47,931 nucleotides of DNA, taken from GCA-002722245 sp964230605 (GTDB taxonomy: Bacteria; Bacteroidota; Bacteroidia; Flavobacteriales_C; GCA-002722245). Numbering within the stretch: position 1 is the first letter of the stretch; every line of letters starts with the position of its first letter. The stretch is taken from contig CAXRIN010000092.1 in assembly GCA_964230605.1 (NCBI GenBank), forward strand, positions 1-47,931, given 5' to 3'. Shown in pieces: positions 41,787 to 47,931 of the stretch. The position numbers were made by a program, and so were the translations under genes. Under the pieces are notes generated by a model. The model made no database searches. It saw only the letters and a list, made by a program, of their open reading frames with translations, and was not told where the DNA came from.

Positions 41787-42455
41787 CTACTTTCCTTCTA
41801 AAATGATCACTATCTCACCTTTTGGAGGTGTTTGCTCAAAATACTTTATGTTTTCAGCAACCGTCCCTCTATGAAAAGTTTCATGCATTTTAGTTAATTC
41901 TCTTACCACACAAACTTGACGATCCTCACCAATGAATTCAGCAATTTGCTGTAACGTTTTTAATAATCTGTGTGGAGATTCATACAAAACAACAGTACAA
42001 GGTAACTCTGCCAAAAATTTCAATCTTGTTTGCCTACCCTTTTTATGAGGAAGAAATCCTTCAAAGAAAAATTTATCACAAGGTAAGCCACTACCAACCA
42101 AAGCCGGAACAAAAGCAGTTGCACCTGGTAGAGTTTCTACCTCAACACCTGCCGCAACACACTCTCTAACTAATAAAAATCCGGGGTCTGAAATTCCAGG
42201 AGTACCTGCGTCGGACACCAATCCAATAGTTTCACCTCCCTTTATCTTTTCTATAATTGACGCTGTTGTTTTATGTTCATTGTGAGCATGATGCGCCCAC
42301 ATTTTTTTATCAATTTCCAAATGCTTTAAAAGCTTTAAAGTTTGCCTAGTATCTTCCGCTAGCAAAACATCAACTGCTTTTATAGCCTCAATGGCTCTAA
42401 GTGTAATATCGCCTAAATTCCCTATTGGAGTGGGGATAAGTATCAACTTACTCAT
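41787..42455 (-). CDS. rsmI: 16S rRNA (cytidine1402-2'-O)-methyltransferase
   Basis: 222 residues of the SAM-dependent tetrapyrrole-methylase-like fold: LILIPTPIGNLGDITLRAIEAIKAVDVLLAEDTRQTLKLL at the N-terminus, GLVSDAGTPGISDPGFLLVRECV, LPGATAFVPALVGSGLPCDKFFFEGFLPHKKGRQ and FYESPHRL-like VLYESPHRLLKTL, then VVRELTKMHETFHRGT. It modifies the ribosomal P site. An exact -7 box lies 4 nt before its ATG. It is slightly short of enzymes with extra C-terminal domains but complete for the core. Confidence 0.96.
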   Translation of the reverse strand: MSKLILIPTPIGNLGDITLRAIEAIKAVDVLLAEDTRQTLKLLKHLEIDKKMWAHHAHNEHKTTASIIEKIKGGETIGLVSDAGTPGISDPGFLLVRECVAAGVEVETLPGATAFVPALVGSGLPCDKFFFEGFLPHKKGRQTRLKFLAELPCTVVLYESPHRLLKTLQQIAEFIGEDRQVCVVRELTKMHETFHRGTVAENIKYFEQTPPKGEIVIILEGK

Positions 42456-42459
42456 AAGG

Positions 42460-42467
42460 CAAAATTA
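42460..42467 (-). promoter_or_regulatory. -7 promoter box of rsmI
   Basis: TAATTTTG on the minus strand, exact TAnnTTTG match, ending 4 nt before the rsmI ATG. Confidence 0.5.
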
Positions 42468-42487
42468 AGTCATTCATCATAGTAATC

Positions 42488-42517
42488 TTGTTAACCTACA
42501 ATGTTTATTTAAATTCG
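42488..42517 (+). promoter_or_regulatory. Promoter of the DUF5686 gene
   Basis: TTG (42488-42490), 19 nt, TAAATTCG (42510-42517), one mismatch from consensus, 5 nt before the ATG at 42523. Confidence 0.45.
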
Positions 42518-42522
42518 CAATA

Positions 42523-44958
42523 ATGCGTTGGTTTTTGGTAATTTTTATTTTCTCTTTTAATCTTTCTTTTTCCCAAGAAATTAAGGGGATCATAAAGCAC
42601 CATTCCCAACCAGTCCCCTACGCTAATGTTTTCGTTAAAGAAACCAGTAATGGCACGATAACAAATAATAAAGGTGAGTTTTCTTTAGTTGTAAATAGTC
42701 TTGAAGACTCTATTGTTATTTCTTGCACTTCTTTTCAAACCAGAATTCTACAAGCACAATTTATCAAAGCAAACCCAAACATCCATTTGGAGAAATCAAG
42801 TATTGAATTGGAAGTGGTAACTATCAATGAAAAGGATGACAGGGCTAAAAAAATAATTAAAAACGTGATTAAAAATCGCCACGTAAACGATTATTTAAAT
42901 ACGGGATTCACATCTAATTTATACGTAAAATCAATTGTATCAATTGACTCAAAAGACTCTAATAAATTAGTATTCACTGAAAAATTTTCTCAGATAGAAC
43001 ATTCAAAAGAAGGGAAATGGAAAGAAACTAAAATTGGTTTGAAAGACCTCTCTCCAAAAGAAAAACCTAAAGGAATGTTTACTCAACGTTGGGGAAGTTC
43101 TATGCGAAGAAGGTTAGTTAATACTCAATCAAAAACAAATTTATTCTACGATAATATATCCGATGGAAATTTTAACTTTTATAACTCAATAATCCTTATT
43201 CCTAAACTAGCACAAAACCCTTTTATTAGTCCAACAGGATATTTAGGAACGTCAAGTTATGATTATCAATATGATGGTATTTATTTGGAACATGGTAAGA
43301 CAATTCACAAAATTTCAGTTACCCCAAAACGACCCGAAGAGTCTGTTTTTGAGGGTGAAGTTCATGTAGGGGACAGCACATGGCAAATCGTATTAGTAAA
43401 TCTTAAAATGAATGGCAAAAAATTGCATCGTTATAACACCTTCAAAGTATACCAACGTTACGTTAAATTAAATGAACATCGAATATTAGATAGACAAGAG
43501 TTTTTCTTTAATTACACTAAATCCATTTCAAAGGAAATATTCAACGGAACAGTTTATTGTAAATTCTCAAATTACAAGGAGAACAACAATTTGAAAATTG
43601 GTAATCTAACAAGAATTACTCTGGACTCTGCCGAATCACAGTCTGATACTTTTTGGGAAGAAAATAGAGCCATTGGATTATCTAAAGAAGAACAACAATT
43701 TATACTCTTAGCTGACAGCCTTAAAAAAGTTGAGCAATCAAAACAATACATACATATTCAGGATTCATTAAAAAGTAGATTCACTTTTGAAAAACTCATT
43801 TTAACTGGAGTTGATCATTACAATACTCCAAAAGGAATAAAATGGAAAATTGATCCTTTAATTAAACAAGCCAGAATATTTGGAATAGGTGGTTATCGTC
43901 ATGCAATTGGTGGACAATTGGTCAAAGAATTTCAAAACAAAAATGAACTGTATACAAATGGAACAATAAATTATGGTTTCAAAAACAAAGACCTCCTTGC
44001 AGATGCTGAATTAAAATACACCTATTCACCACGAAAATTTGCCCAATTTAGGTTAAGCGGAGGAAGTAAATATCAAATGCTAACCTATATGCAAAACCTC
44101 TCTACTCTTTTCAGTAGAGGAAATTTTGTTCAAAATGACTTTTTAGGAGCTGGACATTTTTTTGAGATAACAAATGGTCTTTTCCTTGATTTTGAAATCA
44201 AATACATGAAAAGAACATCACTGGAAAAATTAAGTCTGGCTAATTGGAGTGAAGATTTATTTGGAGAAAACAATAAACCCATCTCTTTTGAAGATTACAA
44301 TGAATTAAATTTTAAATCAACTTTAAGCTTTACCCCTTTTCAAAAATTCGCGTTGGAAGGAAGAAAAAAGATCGTTCTTGATAGTAAATGGCCTATTTTC
44401 CATTTGAGTTGGGAACAAGGTATTCCTGAAGTACTAAATTCAAAAATAGACTTCCAAAAAATAAAATTAGGAATTGACCATAGCTTTAAAATTGGACTAA
44501 TTGGAACAAGTAAAATAATGAGTTGGTATGGTAAATACCTTAATACAAGGAATGTAGAATATCCGAATTATACATTTTTTAGAGGTACAGATAATTATTT
44601 CTTTTCTCACCCTCTTTACACTTTCCAATTACTTGGTAAAACTTTTAACTCTCTTGAATCCTATTACACACTTAACTACATCCATCACTTCCATGGAGCA
44701 ATCGTGAAAAAAATCCCTTATATCAAAAAAACTAAATTGGAAACCGTTGCAGGAGGAGGCATAGTTAGAATTGATGACATAAATTTTAATCACGGAGAAA
44801 TATATTCTGGAGCTGAAATTCCTTTTAGATTGGGAGAAACAAAGTTGAAATTAGGAGCATATTACGCTGTTGCTTACTCAAACTATAGCAGCATATCAAA
44901 TATGATTAAGTTCGGATTGAATGTATTTAATCCATTCACCAATAAATGGGCTTTTTAA
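42523..44958 (+). CDS. DUF5686 family outer-membrane protein with carboxypeptidase-like regulatory domain
   Basis: 811 residues. Signal peptide (WFLVIFIFSFNLSFSQE) and an N-terminal carboxypeptidase-regulatory-like beta-sandwich (EIKGIIKHHSQPVPYANVFVKETSNGTITNNKGEFSLVV) resembling that of TonB-dependent SusC-type receptors, then a long DUF5686 region that ends in barrel-like strands (FRLGETKLKLGAYYAVAYSNYSS ... to Trp-Ala-Phe, an aromatic C-terminus). No TonB plug is seen. It is widespread in Bacteroidota and its role is unknown to me; an outer-membrane location is likely. Confidence 0.85.
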   Translation: MRWFLVIFIFSFNLSFSQEIKGIIKHHSQPVPYANVFVKETSNGTITNNKGEFSLVVNSLEDSIVISCTSFQTRILQAQFIKANPNIHLEKSSIELEVVTINEKDDRAKKIIKNVIKNRHVNDYLNTGFTSNLYVKSIVSIDSKDSNKLVFTEKFSQIEHSKEGKWKETKIGLKDLSPKEKPKGMFTQRWGSSMRRRLVNTQSKTNLFYDNISDGNFNFYNSIILIPKLAQNPFISPTGYLGTSSYDYQYDGIYLEHGKTIHKISVTPKRPEESVFEGEVHVGDSTWQIVLVNLKMNGKKLHRYNTFKVYQRYVKLNEHRILDRQEFFFNYTKSISKEIFNGTVYCKFSNYKENNNLKIGNLTRITLDSAESQSDTFWEENRAIGLSKEEQQFILLADSLKKVEQSKQYIHIQDSLKSRFTFEKLILTGVDHYNTPKGIKWKIDPLIKQARIFGIGGYRHAIGGQLVKEFQNKNELYTNGTINYGFKNKDLLADAELKYTYSPRKFAQFRLSGGSKYQMLTYMQNLSTLFSRGNFVQNDFLGAGHFFEITNGLFLDFEIKYMKRTSLEKLSLANWSEDLFGENNKPISFEDYNELNFKSTLSFTPFQKFALEGRKKIVLDSKWPIFHLSWEQGIPEVLNSKIDFQKIKLGIDHSFKIGLIGTSKIMSWYGKYLNTRNVEYPNYTFFRGTDNYFFSHPLYTFQLLGKTFNSLESYYTLNYIHHFHGAIVKKIPYIKKTKLETVAGGGIVRIDDINFNHGEIYSGAEIPFRLGETKLKLGAYYAVAYSNYSSISNMIKFGLNVFNPFTNKWAF

Positions 44959-44961
44959 TTC

Positions 44962-44969
44962 TAAATTTG
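44962..44969 (+). promoter_or_regulatory. -7 promoter box of the 112-residue protein gene
   Basis: TAAATTTG, exact match, ending 4 nt before the ATG at 44974; the context TTTGCACCATG recurs at 45795-45805. Confidence 0.45.
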
Positions 44970-44973
44970 CACC

Positions 44974-45312
44974 ATGATAGACAGAACTTTTGAGGAACAA
45001 TGGAAAGATTTGGAAGAGAAAATTGCTGTGCAATTTGGGGGAGATTTAGATGTTCAAGGAATTCTATTCTTAATCGGAGTTCAGGAATTAGGTAAAGGGG
45101 CTCAAAAATTCACAAAAGATCAAAAACTTGATGTAATTCACATTGCTATTTGTAGAGTTTTAGAACCTTTTGGTTTTTATAAACTTACTCACTCTGATCA
45201 AGATGGCTGGCCACATTACGAATCGTTAAAACCATTACCAAACCTCAAGCCTGGTGAACAATTAAAGCTTATGAAACAAGCTATACTAGAATATTTTGGG
45301 GAAATTTATTAG
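44974..45312 (+). CDS. Conserved hypothetical protein, 112 residues
   Basis: A small, soluble, acidic/helical protein without signal peptide or membrane segment: EEQWKDLEEKIAVQFGGDLDVQGILFLIGVQELGKGAQKF, then HIAICRVLEPFGFYKLTHSDQDGWPHYE. The Asp/His/Cys-rich middle is suggestive but matches no motif I can name. It looks like a conserved Bacteroidota protein by its well-formed codons and position 15 bp after the DUF5686 gene, yet it has its own -7 box. Function unknown. Its stop overlaps the convergent lipoprotein stop by 4 bp. Confidence 0.8.
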   Translation: MIDRTFEEQWKDLEEKIAVQFGGDLDVQGILFLIGVQELGKGAQKFTKDQKLDVIHIAICRVLEPFGFYKLTHSDQDGWPHYESLKPLPNLKPGEQLKLMKQAILEYFGEIY

Positions 45313-45680
45313 TTAGAAACCTTACAAGTAGCTGTAGTAGTTTCTCCTTCAACTAGTGCTAAAGTTGTAGTTCCTGTTTTACCATCACCGGTAGATACAT
45401 CAACCTTAATAACAGCAGGCAATTCAAAACAAACCTTTTCAGTAAATCCACCGTCATTTGTTGTTAATTCCCATGAAGTTTTTAATTCTGTATCATTACA
45501 AAGATAGAAACCTGCGCTAGGGTTATCTGGGTTATCAACATAAAGCTTTACAACGGCATTAGCTATTGGTTTACTAGTTGAAAGGTCAATCACTGATACA
45601 ATACCCTCTGTTTTCGGCTGAGTACATGCAGCTAATAAAACAGCAACTAAAAAAGTAAAAATGAATTTAAAGGCTCTCAT
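45309..45680 (-). CDS. Putative lipoprotein with a carboxypeptidase-regulatory/Ig-like fold
   Basis: 123 residues. Lipobox VLLAACTQP with Cys at about residue 19. The mature part resembles a transthyretin/carboxypeptidase-regulatory beta-sandwich (VSVIDLSTSKPIANAVVKLYVDNP ... LTTNDGGFTEKVCFELPAVIKVDVS). Three further cysteines may form disulphides. No enzymatic motif is visible; probably a surface or periplasmic accessory protein. Encoded alone, convergent with the 112-residue protein gene. Confidence 0.75.
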   Translation of the reverse strand: MRAFKFIFTFLVAVLLAACTQPKTEGIVSVIDLSTSKPIANAVVKLYVDNPDNPSAGFYLCNDTELKTSWELTTNDGGFTEKVCFELPAVIKVDVSTGDGKTGTTTLALVEGETTTATCKVSN

Positions 45681-45790
45681 AATATATATTCAGTTCAAGG
45701 TAATAAGTGCACCAAGATTTATTGACCTCAGCTCGACAAATATAATAAATTTTTGTTTCGTTAAAAATTCGCTTTCCCCCCCTAAATAAC

Positions 45791-45798
45791 TACTTTTG
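45791..45798 (+). promoter_or_regulatory. -7 promoter box of the cyclophilin gene
   Basis: TACTTTTG, exact TAnnTTTG match, ends 4 nt before the ATG at 45803. No clear -33 element. Confidence 0.5.
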
Positions 45799-45802
45799 CA
45801 CC

Positions 45803-46669
45803 ATGAATAAAAGTTTTCTTTTTAAGATTATCGCAACAATGGCTGTAGCCTTTGTTTATTACTCTTGTGGCTCAACCAAAGAAACTCCTAAAGAGGATCA
45901 AGTTATAAATGAAGCAGACAAAGGACTTTATTTAATTGAAACAAAGTTCGGGAACATGAAGCTAAAGCTTTATGATGAAACGCCACTGCATAAGGCTAAC
46001 TTCGATAAATTGGTTGCCGATTCTTTTTACAATGACTTAATTTTCCATAGAGTAATCAATAACTTCATGATACAAGGTGGTGATCCACAATCCAAAAATG
46101 CTAAACCTGGGCAACAACTAGGTATGGGAAATATGGGATACACTATTCCTGCCGAATTCAACCCTAAATTCATACACAAAAAAGGGGCGCTTGCTGCTGC
46201 TAGACAAGGGGATAATGTAAATCCTCAAAAAGCTTCTTCAGGTTGTCAGTTTTATATTGTTCATGGAAATAAGGTTGATTCTGTACTTATTCAGAACTTA
46301 AAACAAAGAAAAGCTGCTACTCAAAAAAGAGCTTTAGGACCAAAAGTGATGAATGATCCTGCAAATGCATATTTAAAAGATGCTTTTATGAGAGCAAGAA
46401 ATTCTGGTAACAAAGACAGTATTAATTACTACGGAATGATGCTTGAGCAAAAAATTAATGAATTATATACCGATGATAGTAACAGCTACACTTCGGAACA
46501 ACTTGCAACCTACTATTCTATAGGAGGAACGCCATTCCTAGATATGGAATACACTGTTTTTGGAGAAGTGGTAGAAGGTTTAGATATTATTGATTCTATT
46601 GCAAATGTAAAAACCAATAGAGCTAATAGGCCTGACGAGGATATAAAAATGACGATTAAGAAATTATAA
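45803..46669 (+). CDS. Cyclophilin-type peptidyl-prolyl isomerase lipoprotein
   Basis: 288 residues. A signal sequence leads to a lipobox-like VYYSCGST (Cys about 22). The cyclophilin fold is clear: FGNMKLKLYDETPLHKANFDKLVADSFYNDLIFHRVINNFMIQGGDP, then GALAAARQGDNVNPQKASSGCQFYIV. Compared with small bacterial cyclophilins there is an insertion of about 75 residues (about 160-235, KVDSVLIQNLKQRKAATQKRA onwards) before the final FLDMEYTVFGEVVEGLDIIDSI. The catalytic Arg (FHRV) and Gln (MIQGGD) are kept. It should assist folding in the periplasm. Confidence 0.92.
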   Translation: MNKSFLFKIIATMAVAFVYYSCGSTKETPKEDQVINEADKGLYLIETKFGNMKLKLYDETPLHKANFDKLVADSFYNDLIFHRVINNFMIQGGDPQSKNAKPGQQLGMGNMGYTIPAEFNPKFIHKKGALAAARQGDNVNPQKASSGCQFYIVHGNKVDSVLIQNLKQRKAATQKRALGPKVMNDPANAYLKDAFMRARNSGNKDSINYYGMMLEQKINELYTDDSNSYTSEQLATYYSIGGTPFLDMEYTVFGEVVEGLDIIDSIANVKTNRANRPDEDIKMTIKKL

Positions 46670-46690
46670 TTTCATTTAAAACAGAGTTTG

Positions 46691-47710
46691 ATGGAAGACA
46701 AGATTAAAGAGATAAGTCAGCAAATTGAGGAATTCAAAATTGAAGGGAAGGATGCTCTTGAAAAATTCAGAATTCAATTCTTAGGTTCGAAAAATGTACT
46801 TAAGGATTTATTTTCTGAGATTAAGAATGTTGCTGCAGAAAAAAGAAAAGAGGTTGGTCAATCTATCAACGCTTTAAAAAATCAGGCTCAATCTAAATTC
46901 GATTCTTTCAGTGCATCTGCAGAAGAAGCGGAAGAGCAAAATTCAAATATAGATTTAACATTACCAGGAGATAATTTCAAATTAGGAAGTCGTCACCCTT
47001 TAAGTATTGTTAACGAGGAAATCATTGATATTTTCGGAAGAATCGGATTCACAGTGTCTGAAGGTCCTGAGGTGGAAGATGATTGGCATAATTTCACAGG
47101 ATTAAATCTTCCTGATGAACATCCAGCTCGTGACATGCAGGATACTTTCTTCATTGAGAAAAATCCAGATTGGTTATTAAGAACGCATACTTCCTCTGTT
47201 CAAATGAGAGTAATGGAGGCGAATGAATTACCAATCAGAACAATCACTCCCGGGAGAGTTTACAGAAATGAAGCTATCAGTGCTAGAGCGCATTGTTTCT
47301 TCCACCAAGTTGAAGGTTTATACATTGATAAAAACGTTTCATTTGCTGATTTAAAGCAAACTATCGACTATTTCGCAAAAGAGATGTTTGGTGAGCGCGC
47401 TAAAATCAGAATGAGACCATCTTATTTCCCATTTACCGAGCCTAGTGCAGAGGTTGATGTTTCTTGTTCACTTTGTGACACGAAAGGTTGTAATGTTTGT
47501 AAGTACACTGGATGGCTTGAAATCTTAGGATGTGGAATGATTGACCCTAATGTTCTAAAGAATGCAGGTATCGATCCTAACGAATATTCAGGATTTGCTT
47601 TCGGAATGGGTATCGAAAGAATGGCAATGCTTAAGTATGAAGTAAAAGATTTAAGAATGTGGAGTGAAAATGACGTTCGATTCTTGGATCAGTTCAAGGC
47701 CACTTGGTAA
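46691..47710 (+). CDS. pheS: Phenylalanyl-tRNA synthetase alpha subunit
   Basis: 339 residues from the ATG at 46691; a TTG one codon upstream is not needed. An N-terminal coiled coil that binds tRNA (KIKEISQQIEEFKIEGKDALEKFRIQFLG) is followed by the class II core: motif 1 HPLSIVNEEIIDIFGRIGF, motif 2 GRVYRNEAISARAHCFFHQVEGL and motif 3 GFAFGMGIERMAMLKY. The CSLCDTKGCNVCKYTGWLEI cysteine block is normal for the family. pheT is not adjacent within the window. A strong terminator follows. Confidence 0.98.
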   Translation: MEDKIKEISQQIEEFKIEGKDALEKFRIQFLGSKNVLKDLFSEIKNVAAEKRKEVGQSINALKNQAQSKFDSFSASAEEAEEQNSNIDLTLPGDNFKLGSRHPLSIVNEEIIDIFGRIGFTVSEGPEVEDDWHNFTGLNLPDEHPARDMQDTFFIEKNPDWLLRTHTSSVQMRVMEANELPIRTITPGRVYRNEAISARAHCFFHQVEGLYIDKNVSFADLKQTIDYFAKEMFGERAKIRMRPSYFPFTEPSAEVDVSCSLCDTKGCNVCKYTGWLEILGCGMIDPNVLKNAGIDPNEYSGFAFGMGIERMAMLKYEVKDLRMWSENDVRFLDQFKATW

Positions 47711-47715
47711 GATTT

Positions 47716-47743
47716 TCACGCGAATCCCGCTAATCTCACGAAT
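47716..47743. repeat. Degenerate 9-bp tandem repeat (CACGCGAAT-like)
   Basis: Three units: CACGCGAAT, CCCGCTAAT, TCACGAAT, lying between the pheS stop and its terminator. Confidence 0.5.
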
Positions 47744-47757
47744 TTGATATAACTGAA

Positions 47758-47784
47758 AAGGACAACTAAGTTGTCCTTTTTTTT
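47758..47784 (+). terminator. Intrinsic terminator of pheS
   Basis: AAGGACAAC (47758-47766), loop TAA, GTTGTCCTT (47770-47778) followed by further T. The remaining ~145 bp to the window end hold no gene or motif I recognise. Confidence 0.9.
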
Positions 47785-47931
47785 ATTTCTAATCATTATT
47801 GTCCGATAAAAACACAAAAAAATCCAATTGACAATGCAACTGTTTGATTTTAAAGCTTATACATTTTACATTTTAACGAAAATAAAAAGTAAGCCCCTTT
47901 AAAATAGTGTAGGTCGCATCAATTCTTCATA

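Noticed and set aside
1..47931. tRNA, rRNA, riboswitch and CRISPR search by eye
   Set aside because: No cloverleaf-like sequence, rRNA segment, metabolite-riboswitch core or spaced direct-repeat array was recognised; a covariance-model scan would be needed to be sure.

Overview
The window comes from an AT-rich chromosome of a member of the phylum Bacteroidota, most probably Flavobacteriales. Three things point there: the gene content (DUF5686 outer-membrane protein, AsmA-like protein, solitary rnpA next to an S41 protease, PhoBR next to a Na+/phosphate symporter with a PhoU tail), the near absence of Shine-Dalgarno sequences, and recurring Bacteroidota-type promoters (TAnnTTTG, sometimes with TTG/TTTG about 20 nt upstream). 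I cannot resolve genus or species. No rRNA, tRNA or CRISPR array was recognised.

Layout. 1-916: 5' part of an IS110-family element (transposase runs off the left edge) with a structured non-coding end that looks like a bridge RNA. It has inserted into a HAMP-GAF-PAS sensor gene (917-2243) that also carries a frameshift and a nonsense codon. 2379-4605: a two-component pair. 4652-12340 (minus): a tightly packed run of lipoprotein, metG, cystathionine synthase/lyase, TrkA/KtrA-like protein, rnpA, S41 protease and O-antigen-ligase-like protein, closed by a bidirectional terminator. 12424-13461: rlmN. 13488-13877: a small GIY-YIG gene bracketed by inverted hairpin-forming repeats. 13924-19612: prenyl diphosphate synthase, then a phosphate module (PstS-like protein, PhoR, PhoB, divergent Na/Pi symporter). 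19613-21068: lipoprotein and LuxE-like acyl-protein synthetase. 21096-26866 (minus): the rod-shape cluster mreB-mreC-mreD-PBP2-rodA. 26955-28475: purH.

28766-32689 (minus): translation genes rplM-rpsI-rpsB-tsf, then pyrH-frr after a terminator. 32929-34215: purD. 34260-37990 (minus): AsmA-like giant and a histidine kinase. 38281-39732: rpoN behind a sigma-54-like sequence. 39792-42455: PAP2-like membrane protein, outer-membrane protein, ferritin and rsmI. 42523-47710: DUF5686 protein, a conserved small protein, a lipoprotein, a cyclophilin-type lipoprotein and pheS.

Most of the window is housekeeping. The parts that deserve a second look are the IS110 element, whose candidate bridge-RNA loop matches the disrupted target; the GIY-YIG gene with covarying inverted repeats; the repeated spacing of 4-5 nt between the promoter -7 box and the start codon, which predicts leaderless mRNAs; and the sigma-54-like site upstream of rpoN itself.
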